NCBI GenBank assembly: GCA_010909165.1
Contig: MU008151.1
Coordinates: forward strand, 310,001 to 374,000
Direction of reading: 5' to 3'
Length of the DNA stretch: 64,000 nucleotides
Source of the DNA: Anthoceros angustus
Lineage: Eukaryota > Streptophyta > Anthocerotopsida > Anthocerotales > Anthocerotaceae
Under the pieces are notes generated by a model that was not told the origin of the DNA, did not search any database, and was given only the letters and a program-made list of their open reading frames with translations. Positions 11,711-22,449 of this stretch are shown piece by piece (within the stretch, counting starts at the first letter, position 1; every line of letters starts with the position of its first letter). The position numbers and the translations under genes were made by a program.

Positions 11711-12335
11711 CGAATGGAAGGCCATAAGCGGCATGATGGCACAGGTCTCGAAAATGTTTCACGATTGATGTTTTTGGTGGTAGCGCCATCCGTGCGTCGT
11801 CGCGGAAGATTGAGAAGGTGACAATCATGGACACCACTCCGAGCATGGAAGGCATCGGAAGGTCTCATCGATACAACTCCGGTTGAAGAAGGGAGGTAGG
11901 CCAAGCATTACGGATACCACGCCAAATCCGGACATTAGCGAGGTGAAGATGGAATGCGACGGTATTTCTTCATCGCTCCATGGAGGTCGGGAATGATGGG
12001 AATTGAATTTTGCGGGAAGGAGGATGCGGGCGAATGGAAGGCCATAAGCGGCAGTGGCACAGGTCTCGAAAATGTTTCACGATTGATGTTTTTGTGTGCA
12101 TCGTGATTCGTCTGCGGAAGATTGAGAAGGTGACAATCATGGACACCACTCCGAGCATGGAAGGCATCGGAAGGTCTCATCGATACAACTCCGGTTGAAG
12201 AAGGGAGAGGTAGGCCAAACGGATACCACGCCAAATCCGGACATTAGGAGCGTGAAGATGGAATCGACGGAAATTGTTTCTTCATCGCTCCATGGAGGAG
12301 GTCGGGAATGATGGGACTGAATTTTGCGGGGAAGG
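11711..12335. repeat. Direct tandem duplication, two units of about 320 bp
   Basis: The series GAATGGAAGGCCATAAGCGG, TCTCGAAAATGTTTCACGAT, TGACAATCATGGACACCACT and ATCGATACAACTCCGGTTGA appears from 11711 and again from 12031, in the same order. The units differ by short indels. The sequence lies just upstream of the DUF7869-type gene remnant and is probably part of the same degraded element. Confidence 0.8.
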
Positions 12336-12465
12336 AGGATGCGGGCACGAGAACACCAGCGGTGGCATCCGCCGAGCCTTTCACACAATCCTCGAGTCCA
12401 CATTGTCCGGTGAAGCGTAGACATTATCCAAGCCGGATTGAAGAGGACCATGAAGGCATGCGGCG

Positions 12466-14791
12466 TTGAAGAAATACACGCATGGTCTTGCATTCAGTAG
12501 CAGTTGTTTCTTGCAATTGGGAAAGAAGAATATAGAGAGCCTCGAGATATCGCTTCTTGGGATTGCCTCGAGCGGCGGAAATATATTTGCAAGGATTGCT
12601 CGAGGTAGAACAAGCAACCTATCGTCGCAATGTTCTCAATTTTCTCCTGGGAGACAACAGTTGCAATGTTGTGTCGAAGTTTTCAAAAGTGTTACGCATT
12701 GGATGGCGGAGGTATGAACATTTGAAGCAGTACTAACGAACACACCATGGTCATCGAATTGAAGTTCCAAGGACGTAAGATCATGTTGGAATGCATTGCT
12801 TGGATGGAAAAGTTTTCAAGCTAACGGTGAGCATGCCCAATGTTTCGATTTTAACTTGCGATTCATATACCAAAGGAGATATTCCGGGACTACAAGCGGG
12901 AGGTTTCAAGAATGGTTGACCAACGTCTCTCATTCTCATACATGCCTTATGGAAGAAACATTTTCCAAAAGTGAAGATACCAAAGTGTAGTCGTTTTCAA
13001 AATCGTCCAATGCGAAGCGTTGAAGACGACCATCGAGATGACCAGCAACAAGAACAAGGTATTTCATATCCGAGTTTCCTTTTGACTTCCATGGAATCAT
13101 GAGCACTCCAGCCTCTTGTCGTGCTTGTTCTCGCCCACACGCGGTGCGCGCACTTGTGCGCGCCGCGCGCAGCGCGCACAAGCTCGCGCATTCACAAACG
13201 TAGCGCGGAAGGAAATGGGGTGCGCGCACTTGTGCGCGCACTTGTGCGCGCGCGCCGCGCCCCGCGGGTGGGCTCTCGCGCGCGGCGTGCGCGCATGCGC
13301 GCAGCGGTGGCGTGCGCGCCGCGCGCGCGCGTCGTCCATGCGGCGGGTCGGTCCATGCGGCGTTGAAGGCATCGGGTCCATGCGGCGTCGCAGACCAAGG
13401 ACAACGTTCGACCAAGTGATCCATTTTGTCTGTAGGTCCATGAAAGATCTTCGTCAACATCGGTCGGCGATCAAGGAGCGACTAAAACTTGCAAAACATC
13501 GTTTGAAGTGTAAAGGCCAGCCGAGCAAATACATTGGTATGGCGATAGGCAGGATGGACCAAAGCAAGACGGAGCTCCACATTTCTGCCCCTCAAAGGAT
13601 TTTGCGGATGGTCTCATCCGGGTCCATGTTGTGGGTTGTTTGGTATACAACAACATTATGAAGACCGGTGTATGTGAACTTCCGAATATTCGAAGACGCC
13701 AACTTAACTATTCATATCATCCGGGATGTTATTCTCACATATGAGATGGTTACGCGAAGGCGTTTTACTTGCTGGACAACACGGCGGAGAAAACAAGAAT
13801 ATGTTGTTGTTTGCATACTTGAGTATGCTTGTCGAAGCGGGTCTTGATAAGGTGAAGGTGGGCTTCCTTCTTGTCGGGCACACACATGATGCGATTGACC
13901 AAATGTTCTCGTGCTTTTCTAAAAGCCTCGAGCACAAAAAGCAATGTCACTCGAAACCCTTATGAGTTTGATTCATCGGCTTATACACCCAATCCGAAGT
14001 GAAAATGGTTTAGGTGGCCGATTTGGGAGCTTTCGGCCCAATGGGATGGGTAAAGAGGACACGAGATGCGATGAAGGCACAATCATAGTTATCGACATCA
14101 ATTCAAAATTTCAAGGGAAGAAGAATGGCGGAGCCATATGATTCTTCGTGGCAAGGCACTTTCTACTTGTTCACATTGGGAACCGTTGGAGGTTTGGAGT
14201 TCCTTGAGAATACAGAAAGCAGATATAAGGGGCGCCTTTATGTCCACTTCAATGCATGGCAAACCAGACGCACCTCATTGGCCATTAGGAAAGCCCTCGA
14301 AGAACCGATGCAAAAATATCTATCTGGAAGACAAAGTATGGTGGAACTCGTTACGGGCATCACGATCGATATTTGCGACAAAATCGGAGGAGGAGTCCAT
14401 CGAGATCTTCAAAAGCATGGGAGTGGTACAACGAGGGCGGTGGCGGAACTTAAATCCCATCGACGTTCCAGATGTCTTTGTCATTCCGGCTCCAGTTCCG
14501 CGAACCCTGCAACCGCGTCACATGTATGTCGGGAATTTTAGGCCACCGGGAGCCGCAGCCATCGAGTTGGCGAGATTCGATGGGGATGTGTCCGAGATCA
14601 GACGAGGCCATATGATTGCAGTCCCATGTGAGACAGACGATCAGAACAGGCCTTTCTGGATTGCAGAAGTCGAAGACTTGGATTTCTTATGTGACGAACC
14701 TTACCTAGTTGTCCAGTGGTGGGTGACAGAGAATAGCAATGCGTTTGAGGGAAGGTACCTACCAGAGGAGATATTGGCTCCACACAGATGA
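12466..14791 (+). pseudogene. DUF7869-type transposase-like gene, broken
   Basis: Remains of a protein family abundant as transposon-like copies in ferns, lycophytes and mosses (from memory of family members; enzymatic role inferred). In order on the plus strand: an N-terminal piece with LQLGKKNIESLEISLLG (about 12500-12570); the middle words GRMDQSKTELH (13546) and GCLVYNNIMKTGV (about 13630); the core LDN-GGENKN (about 13770, split by a frame change), then KVGFLLVGHTHDAIDQMFS (13856-13912); and a C-terminal part (14138-14791) with VWWNSLRAS and RPFWIAEVEDL. Conserved Asp, Asn and His residues of the core are visible, as in an RNase-H-like nuclease, but that is inference. At least four frame changes and a GC-rich palindrome array (13.14-13.40 kb) interrupt it. 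Confidence 0.75.
13135..13400. repeat. GC-rich palindrome array inside the transposase remnant
   Basis: Repeats the word TGCGCGCACTTGTGCGCGC several times with spacers such as GCGCGCCGCGC, followed by GTCCATGCGGCG three times (13334-13383). It is the same word family as the 8.5-8.9 kb array but sits inside the coding part of the DUF7869-type remnant, so it expanded or inserted after that gene lost function. Confidence 0.85.
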
Positions 14792-14799
14792 TAGAGAGG

Positions 14800-16185
14800 G
14801 TTTGCGACAACGGAGGCGACCCAAGCACTGGATCGATTATTGATATCGGAGACATTTATTTTGGCATACGGGTTCTCGTTTGCAAGGGATAGCACTCTAC
14901 AAGTCCGTCAGGAGCTTATCAAGACAAAGCTATTCGAACTTCAACATCTACCGTGGAAGAAGGTATGAGGTTGAAGATAACATGAGACCACCAAGTTCGG
15001 AGGAGATGCATTGGAGGAAAATGATGATTTGGACGAAAATCGCGAAATAAGTGGTGTAGTTAAGCGCCGGTGATGAGACATCCGACTTCGATTCGGCACC
15101 AATCGCGACAAGAACCAGCGGCGAGCAGCGGAACCGGGAATGACTGGCTTTTGAAGGCATGTTTGATGATGATCCGGCACAAGGTCACCGTCGAAGGCGG
15201 AAACACCGTAGAGGATAGAAAGGTGATAGGGTATTCTTTGTACCTTTAGGGCATAGGGTAGATAGATGAGACTTGTCTATGTGGACGTCCGATTTGTGCA
15301 ACTTCTTATGTCGGGCTTCCGCCACATCCAGACCTCCAAGAAGACATATTTCCTCACCGAATGATATATTTCACTAGTTTTGCCTTGTGCGCGCACAAGT
15401 TTGCATACCCTTGTTTAGGCGCGCACTTATGCGCCTAGCCCCACTTGGTATACAAAACATATAGAACCACACAAATTGAAGAAACTACTGACATGCCGAA
15501 ATTATGGAAGAATTCGGTCACAGCCCCTTCATCACACCGACAAAGTATCCATGCACACGAGTGCAAGGCGCCATCGGGGTGGAAATGACCGGACAGGAAG
15601 TGGTCCCGGAGCCGAGAATGCCCGAATCCGATGGATCAACACCTACAAAACTTAACAAAAACCAGCCCAACTTCGGTTTTTTTGCGGAATAGGGTTGGGA
15701 TTTTTTCCAAAACCCCTTTTGACAGGAGAAACCCCTTTCAGAACAGACGCTGTTCACTGCCCCTCCGGCTCACGGCTAGGGTGAGGGCGCCGGAAATTGC
15801 TGCTCCTCTTGCCTGGAATTACTGGCCATATCCAGATTTCCTTGAGCCTACAATAGACAGACACGCATCGAGATGGCTTCAATGCGGCGGAGGGAGGCCT
15901 TCAATGCTCGTGTAATTTTGTTGAATTCCAGCCTGTCGATGGAATTCACAGCATCATGTTGCCTCGCAGGTGTAATTGGTGGGGGCCGTAGGTCCAAGCT
16001 TGCTTGCATGTCCAGATCAGGGTGCCGGCGGTGGTAGAAATTGTGAAGAAATCTGTCGCCGCGCGCCTGAGGTGGTGGGCCTGAACGCACGATGGAGCCT
16101 CACGGCAGCCGGTGCACAAGGCTATTGTAGGCTCGTGGGTCATTCTCCGTCGAGGCAGCCATGTGCCTTGGTTTGCATGCCACGG
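14800..16185. other. Transposon-derived spacer, no intact gene
   Basis: Holds a short trace of the GC palindrome family (15387-15436, TGCGCGCACAAG and GGCGCGCACTTATGCGCC). From 16317 leftwards the minus strand may be the first part of the internal region of a copia element, because a primer site lies at 16318-16329; a minus-strand frame at 15848-16090 could be a gag remnant but shows no zinc knuckle. No other support. Confidence 0.35.
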
Positions 16186-16290
16186 CAGCTCTCCATATTG
16201 AGAACTTCTACAATGGGACGCAGCTCTCCATATTGAGAACTTCTACAATGGGACGCAGCTCTCCATATTGAGAACTTCTACAATGGGACG
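16186..16290. repeat. 35-bp tandem repeat, three perfect units
   Basis: Three consecutive copies of a 35-bp unit beginning CAGCTCTCCATATTGAGAAC and ending ACAATGGGACG, without visible differences. Perfect identity points to recent expansion. It lies 27 bp from the copia primer site on the internal side. Confidence 0.95.
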
Positions 16291-16317
16291 ACTCTGGAGG
16301 ATCATTGCATGATGTAG

Positions 16318-16400
16318 ACTCTGATACCATATTAAAATCCTAGCAGTAGGATTGTGCATCTCTTGTATTAGTCTAGATTATCGAGATGCTATCCTCACGA
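16318..16400 (-). mobile_element. Copia primer-binding site and LTR 3' end remnant
   Basis: The plus strand reads ACTCTGATACCA at 16318-16329, the reverse complement of TGGTATCAGAGT, one base off the tRNA-iMet primer site of plant copia elements. On the minus strand it follows an AT-rich sequence ending GGATTTTAATA, as expected of an LTR 3' end. The LTR is cut at about 16400, where the duplicated thylakoid-gene block begins, so the block boundary lies inside this LTR. Confidence 0.6.
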
Positions 16401-17078
16401 ACATGCGAGCAAGGCGGGGGAAGTGGAGGAGCAGCTGGAGGAGTTGCAGCTGGAGGAGTTGCAGCAGCGCAGCGGGCGGCGCGTGCGGGTGGTGACGAGA
16501 ACCGAGCCTACCCCGGCCACGTCGGGGCAGACGCTGCGGAGCCTGTGGAGTCCAGACGAGCGCACCATCGTGGTGATCGAGGACCTGACGTTAACAACCT
16601 CAACTTGAACGTGGGACCTGCTGTGAACTCCCTGCTGCCTAGCCAGTTCTTCGTCGAGCTGCAATCCCGCTACGGCAACCAGTTCTTCGTGGCGCAGGAA
16701 GGCGAGTCCGCGGCTCTTCTGGCCACTCTGGCCGCGCTCAACGACTGTCTGCTGCGCCCCGCCGGCTGCCGCTCTGTGCCGGGCCTCACCGACGACCTCT
16801 ACTTCCTCACGCTCGCCACCTCCATCTTCGCCGGCTGCGTGTTCGGGTTCGCCGCCAGGATCCCGCCCTCGGGCCGCATCGGGGCGTCCTGGCAGTGGAT
16901 ACTGGTGCCCGCACCCCTCTGGCTGCTGCTGCTTGGCTCCTTCGGCAGCCTGCCGATTGTGGGGAGAACTGCAGAGGTGGAGCCCTTGGTGAAGAATCTG
17001 GCGGCGTTCCTGGCTGCTGCCTGCGCCCTGTACTGGACTCTCATTCTGGGCACGCCTCCCCGAGGCGATCAGTCCTAG
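16401..17078 (+). pseudogene. Degenerate copy of the thylakoid TPM-domain protein gene
   Basis: Closely similar to 56081-56739. It lacks the transit peptide, since similarity starts at GCGAGCAAGGCGGGGGAAGT. An in-frame repeat of a few codons (ELQLEELQQ) and a deletion around 16590, where the parent reads SPNILNFNVG, shift the frame. The remainder is open to the stop at 17078: VGPAVNSLLP, FVELQSRYGNQFFVAQ, then hydrophobic segments and VKNLAAFLAAACALYW. It keeps one G (about 16963) that the parent copy lacks, so its C-terminal frame is the longer one. It cannot encode an imported protein as it stands. Confidence 0.85.
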
Positions 17079-17300
17079 TCTCCTCCAGGAGTGGAGGAAG
17101 GGTGCATTGTGAATTCTTCTGTACACCAGCTGTCTTGTGTTGCTACGTCCTCATCGTTCGAGAAGACCAGCTTCTGTAGTCAATCGTAAGGTCAGATACA
17201 CACTCACATCCCAGTGGATGCGATTTGAAGAAAGCTCATGGAAGGCCTCCCAAGATGATGAGATGGAAGCCTGGGTCGCACGGAATGGAGTTCTGCAATC

Positions 17301-17477
17301 CTACGCAGGCGGCAGTGTGAGAACCAGCTCAATGAAAACAGCCATGACAGTTGATATCGGTTTAATGCGGTCATTAAGGACCGCTCCGCATCCCCAGAAG
17401 AGCAGCAGCAACACACCGGCAGCAACAGCAACCTTGGGCATCACGAGAATGTGCTTAGGGTTTCGAGGTCTGGGCAT
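17301..17477 (-). pseudogene. Copy of the candidate small membrane protein gene
   Basis: Open frame from ATG at 17477 to TAG at 17301, starting MPRPRNPKHILVMPKVAVAA and carrying the same hydrophobic segment as the copy at 57143. It has a shorter segment (FWGCGAV in place of FYVLGMGAV) and an early stop. Because it lies within the duplicated block, conservation of its frame may only reflect recent duplication. Confidence 0.5.
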
Positions 17478-17816
17478 CTGCAGCAGCTGAGCAGTATGCA
17501 ACTCAGCTCTTGGACTGGCTTTTGAGATCCAGAGACGTTGATGCAAGATCTACTAGGATGGAATTCGGTGCTTGCCGGTTGCAAGTGGAGCAACCAACGC
17601 ATGCATAACTTTTTGGGCACTGGCTATGTGCTCGGATCAATTGGGCAGTGAAGGACATTGCTGAAATAGTATGTCATTTCCAAAGTTGAACTTTCTGGTT
17701 GCATTAGAGATGATTAACTGGAGGAGAGACGGAGAAGGAGAAGGAGAAGGAAGCTGAATTTGGTGAAGGTTCACCATCGCTGCGTAAATGGAATAGCGCA
17801 CCAGGAGGAGGCGCCC

Positions 17817-19130
17817 ATGACGTTCTCTGATGCTTCTGATCTGGATGCGTTGCTGGATGCTGAAAGCAGCGACGAGGATGACAGTGATGAAATGGAGGTA
17901 CAGGCCTCCACAGGCGGATCGATGATATCTTCAAGGATTTTGACGAATTCGGGCTGGATGAGGTAGGTTCCGAGGTCTGAGCCGCAGCAGGAGTCTGCAG
18001 GAGGCCACGCCACGCGGCACGGGCGGGAGAACGTGGATGTGGACCAATTCGAGGAGACTGAGGGTGGTCCTGCTGTTGCCAGCCAGCCTTGCCTGCAGGA
18101 GGGCCGGTTTTGGAGGAGGATTTACGACACGCAGACACTTCAGAGCCGTGCAGTTTGGATTCCCAGGATGAGGGTGACGATGTGAGGAACACTGTCGTTG
18201 CTGATACCTGGGAGGTGGAGGACCAGGGTGTCAGGGAATTCCGTATCACCACATCCCTTGCCGCTTATCTGTCGAAAACCCGGCGTGCAGCCTCCAGTTT
18301 GCCACATTCTGCACACATGTCCACCAGGCTGGTGCCCAATTACTACGCGTTACCAGCTGTCCTTTTTGAGTGCAGCTCACTGCCTTTCTTTAAGGCACCA
18401 GTGCTTCCACACGTAACATGGTCAGCCAGAATGAGGCGCTCCTGCTCCATTTGTCCATACAGAACAAGCGTCTCATGTCCGAGCCCTTGCTGGGCATTCC
18501 CAGCTATCAGGGCAGTGCATGTCACCACATGTTTGGTGTTCATGCTGTCAAAAACCTGGCAAGCAACTTTCAGTTTACTACATTTCAGGCAGTGTCGTCC
18601 AGGATGCCCAGCTGCTGGAGTGGGCTGATGACAGAGAGGATGGAGTGGGCGCCGATTCCCTGTACGTGGGTGCTCTGTCTGACGTTCAGAGCTCTGCGTC
18701 TGGCATCTCCCAATCCAGCTCAGAGGCCCTAGGCAGGGAAGATGGTGGGATGCCGGAGGATATGCTTCAGAGTACGAGCACCAACTTGTTTGAGGGAGAC
18801 AGAAAGCGGGAGCGAGCTTTGTCGGCGGTGGGAGGTAAGGAATACTTTCTCAAGTCAGGGGCCTCCAAGTGACCACTTGGAGGCCAGGGTGTTTGCAGCA
18901 GCTGCAGCTGCAGCTGCCTCTCGGTTATTTAGGAGTAGAATGATTGCTGACTTGGAGAAGTCTAGCAGCTCACATCTCTCTTCAGCTCATACGCCTGAGG
19001 ACGACTCTACCTTTGGTGATCCCTCCACATCAGTCCACAACCACGACCTTGTTGAGGGCGACTCATTATTCCAGTCCCTAGGACATCCAGACCTGACTGA
19101 CAGCTCGGGAGTAGCTCAATCTTTGTCTTC
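17817..19130 (+). pseudogene. Truncated copy of the VPS8 N-terminal region
   Basis: Matches 57532-58620. It starts MTFSDASDLDALLDAESSDE, then shifts frame at about 17893, where the bases AATGG stand for AACATGG. A further deletion removes about 15 bases near 17965. Similarity stops abruptly at 19130, in the middle of the long acidic first exon, at the word TCTTTGTCTTCG. A stretch of about 130 bp of VPS8 sequence (about 57956-58079) is absent and replaced by PPR-type sequence at 18236-18590. No WD40 or later exon is present, so no function is expected. Confidence 0.9.
18236..18590 (-). pseudogene. PPR gene fragment replacing part of the VPS8 copy
   Basis: On the minus strand the frame 18543-18343 reads VVTCTALIAGNAQQGLGHET, then LYGQMEQERL and ACGSTGAL-like words, the pattern of PLS-type PPR repeats in non-seed plants. 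No complete 35-residue repeat series remains. The flanking sequence on both sides is VPS8-like, so this is a replacement, not a simple insertion. Confidence 0.7.
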
Positions 19131-19270
19131 GCATACACCTTTGGCTTGTCGCCCTTATGTTTTATCATTAATGCTTGTCGAGGCACGGACAACCGTCAAC
19201 CTAAGACGTCGAAGAGAAGCCATCTCGTCAGCAGGAGAGCTGGGAGGTTCGACCCCTGCTTTCTGTGAGT
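19131..19270. repeat. Dispersed repeat TTATCATTAATGCTTGTC ... GGTTCGACCCCTGC, copy 1
   Basis: The words TTTATCATTAATGCTTGTC, GTCAGCA-GAGAGCTGGGAGG and TTCGACCCCTGCTTTCTG occur here and again at 21978-22104, 22460-22570 and 29443-29545. It contains GGTTCGACCCC, which looks like a tRNA B box, but no A box or cloverleaf could be found, so it is listed only as a repeat. Confidence 0.7.
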
Positions 19271-19560
19271 GACTGTCTCGTCGTTGTTTCAACCAGTCAT
19301 GGGAGAACTATGTTTCAGAGATGCCGAGAAAGGCACAAAATTTATCCTCGCTTTGGTGGAAGCCATCATTGAGGGCTCTCCAACCGAAGAGATGTCAGGA
19401 AGGCATGGTTGTACCCGATTCCGTGACTTTTGTGTGCCTCTTGCTGGCATGTGAAAATGTGGCATCCTTGGGTGTGGGAAGACAGCCACACAGGCAGATT
19501 GTATGACAGGGACTCCAAGCCAATGTGTTTGTAGCTGGCAGTTTGACCAAGCTATGTGCA
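19270..19560 (+). pseudogene. PPR fragment A, copy 1
   Basis: Plus-strand words with the PPR pattern: VVPDSVTFVCLLLACENVA, LGVGRQPHRQIV, LQANVFVAGSL. This copy is interrupted after GSLTKLC. The same block occurs at 22104-22400 and 30368-30720, and the last is the longest. The chance of function is small because each copy holds fewer than three repeats. Confidence 0.75.
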
Positions 19561-20648
19561 AGAACGACGGACCACGTCAAACCTATACCCGCCTTTTTGT
19601 CCCAATGTACGTCATCTCTGCAGGCCAATTCCATCATCCACAAGCACCACGCACATGACGATTGATTTTTTTGTGGTGTGGAGGCATTCTCCTTACTAAA
19701 CATATTGCCTCATCCACTCGTCATGCGCGGCCCAGGAGTGCTTTCTGTGGGAACTATGCCGTCGAGTCTGCTCATTGCCTCAAAGGCTCCGCCCCTCATG
19801 CACCAGTCCTGCGACAGCAGACAGTCAGTACACTGAGGAATGCGATACCGTCTGGTTGCAAGCCATCCTGTTTCTCTGGACCAACTCAAAGTCCACTTTA
19901 CTGTCTCCTTCATGGCGGGTGTAGCCTGCAATCAGTGCATCCAGATGACGGATGCCTCTTAAGGCAATGTCTCTTGCTAGCCGAGTGAGCCAGAGGACAT
20001 TTAAGAGGTGGCCAAAGAACAATGGCCTGGTGTTCCACAAATGAAATAATAAGGCCCAGGCTGAGTAAGAGTAATGGCCGTCTTTCCACTACCATGTACT
20101 GCAATTGGGTTGTTGCTGTTGCAAGTGTCGTAGTCCGCTTGTGAGCTTACTTGCACCACATTATGGATGGCTACCGCATGTGTGAATACTGTAGGCAGAT
20201 GAGATCGGGCAGTTTAATGATGAGAAGCAACAATAGGGAGGTGATGTGAAATAGAGTTGGGAAGGTTGGAACACCTACATAGTGTATCTCCTACACGGTA
20301 TTTATGCTCGAGGCCCAAGAGGTGTAGTTCACATTAGCGAGACTCGGCAAGGTTCAACCAGCCTCATCACCCACTTCAAACTGTGTTTGCGCAAATACAC
20401 CATGCACAAGCACAATGTTGATTGCAAGCAAGAGGCCCAGTTCTACACAAAGCTGGCGCTTCATGTCCATGTTGGGCAGTTGGCAGAGATCACAGCTATT
20501 AGCTCGATAACACAAACTTTCTGGGTTTGCCGCTAGCTGGGAAGTGGAATCTCACGGAGATGAGCTCACAAAACTGCTGAACTGACCATCGACTTGCCAC
20601 TTTATGTCAAAAGAAACGCAGCATGGCGGTTAGAGATAGGCTCCTCAA
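19561..20648. other. Unique stretch with a weak PPR trace
   Basis: On the minus strand about 20000-19850 reads ALIAGYTRHEGDSKVDFELV, a degenerate PPR repeat. The remainder (20050-20648) shows no recognised gene; a plus-strand frame (20282-20536) has no known motif. Confidence 0.4.
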
Positions 20649-21737
20649 CTACCGTTTACAACGACCAGTTCATGGTGTGAGGACAGCACCCACCACCCAC
20701 ATCTGTAACTCAGACCTAGTAGTCATGCCTCAACCGTTGTCGAGGAAAGGTCATGTAGGAAGCAGCGAAAGGAAAGACTGTTTGCCTGCAAGAGGAAGCC
20801 ACCAGATGAGTTCCGTTTAGAGTGCATGTAGGCATGGAGCGAGGTCCAAGACTTCTCGAGCAGGGCCTGGACTTTTCGGTGAAACAGACAGTAAAGGAGC
20901 TTGACAGAAAGAGAATTGAAATAGGTGCAAGCAACAATTTACAAGCTGCCTACGTCTAACTGTGCAAGCGCCTTACTACGGAAGTGATTGAAATGTGTGT
21001 TTGACAGAAATGTTGACTGTCAAAAGACTGTGCTGTCTCTGCCTACTACAACACAGCCTGGTTCAATGGCTGCAAAATATTAAATCGCTTCGACAGTGTG
21101 CACCATCTGCCTTGAGCTTAAGCCAACAGAGGAGCCCCTCATCTGGCACCGCCCTTATTTCTTTGCATAGTAGTGCTGCTTCTCGTTGGTCAGAGATGAA
21201 AGAGATTGGACACACAATTGTCAAAAACAATTCATCAATGGCATCACCTGCCTTTGGACGAGGAACAGGCACGTTATCAGTAGGAAAATGGTCACATCCA
21301 GGGACACAGTCGAGGCTAGCCAAAATCCAGGGCGCTTTGCCTACCATTTCATCCCTGCATTAGGACCAGGATGGCAACCAGGTGAAACACACCTTCCTTC
21401 CTCACCTTCGAAGAAAGCAAAATCTCCAGTTAGTTGGATATCGGAGATGGCCGTGAGCGATTTTCCGCGTTGTCTAGTGTCATAGAGACATGAAGGCAAG
21501 GGGCCTCAGACGCCATTCCAGTGACGACATCCTTTCCCAGCTTTGGCCGGTCGGGAAGATGGAACACATACATCCTAACAGTGTGCAAAAGATCTAGAAA
21601 TCATTCAAGCAGAGGACCGAAAATCTGGACTTGCTTCTTGAAAACGAAAGCTCAAGCACCTACAGCCCTGCAACTCACACGTTCTTTCCTTCCTACCTCC
21701 ACGAGCTAACACCTGTTCATCCACCCAAGAAGGCTGT
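20649..21737. repeat. Block D, copy 1 (about 1.09 kb)
   Basis: Nearly identical to 23757-24847. Copies start at CCGTTTACAACGACCAGTTC and end at GAAGGCTGTGAGACGTT. Differences seen are single-base, such as one A fewer in the second copy near 24130 and an extra C near 24418. No recognised coding sequence. A frame on plus (20995-21363) and its shorter counterpart in copy 2 are not preserved alike, which speaks against coding. Confidence 0.9.
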
Positions 21738-22103
21738 GAGACGTTGCTCTTGCCAATATGCATGCAAGACTAGACTTCAGGAATGAGCAGAAAAGGAGAA
21801 ATGCAAAGACCCTACCAAATGCAAATTGCTCCACCAACACTGTCTCGCTGGAAACGATACCTGGCAGTTGATTGAAGGCATCATACAGGTTGGTTACTTA
21901 TGGTAGAACATGGCCACAACCACTGATGGGTCTATCACTGGACACAGTTTTGCGGCAGACAAGCCAATGGTGTTTTGTTTTATCATTAATGCTTGTCGAG
22001 GCACCGACACCTGTCAAGGGCTAAGACGTCGAAGAGACGACGTCTTAGAGAAGCAATCTCGTCAGCAAGAGAGCTGGGAAGGTTCGACCCCTGCTTTCTG
22101 TGA
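21738..22103. repeat. Spacer with dispersed repeat copy 2
   Basis: 21738-21970 shows nothing recognised. 21975-22103 is the second copy of the TTATCATTAATGCTTGTC ... TTCGACCCCTGC repeat, here with a small inverted repeat, AGACGTCG ... CGACGTCT, at about 22023-22045. Confidence 0.6.
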
Positions 22104-22400
22104 GTGACTGTCTCGTCGTTTTCTCAACCAGTCATGGGAGAACTATGTTTCAGAGATGCCGAGAAAGGCACAAAATTTATCTTCGCTTTGGTGGATGCCA
22201 TCGTTGAGGGCTCTCCAACCGAAGAGATGTCAGGAAGGCATGGTTGTACCCGATTCCGTGACTGTTGTGTGCCTCTTGCTGGCATGTGAAAATGTGGCAT
22301 CCTTGGGTGTGGGAAGACAGCTACACAGGCAGACTGTAGGACAGCGGCTCCAAGCTGATGTGTTTGTAGCTGGCAGTTTGATTCACATGTGTGGGAAGTA
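22104..22400 (+). pseudogene. PPR fragment A, copy 2
   Basis: Same words as copy 1 (VVPDSVTVVCLLLACENVA, LQADVFVAGSLIHMCGK). It breaks after the CGK of a second repeat. It is followed by a duplicated phrase, ACAGTAATCTGCAAACA, at about 22411 and 22436. Confidence 0.75.
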
Positions 22401-22449
22401 ATATGCAAATACAGTAATCTGCAAACACTGAATACAGTAATCTGCAAAC

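Noticed and set aside
19249-19270. GGTTCGACCCC as B box of a tRNA gene or SINE
   Set aside because: No A box at a suitable distance and no complementary T stem in any of the four copies.
20995-21363. 122-codon frame in block D as a gene
   Set aside because: The second, nearly identical copy reads in a different frame after a one-base change, and no family is recognised.
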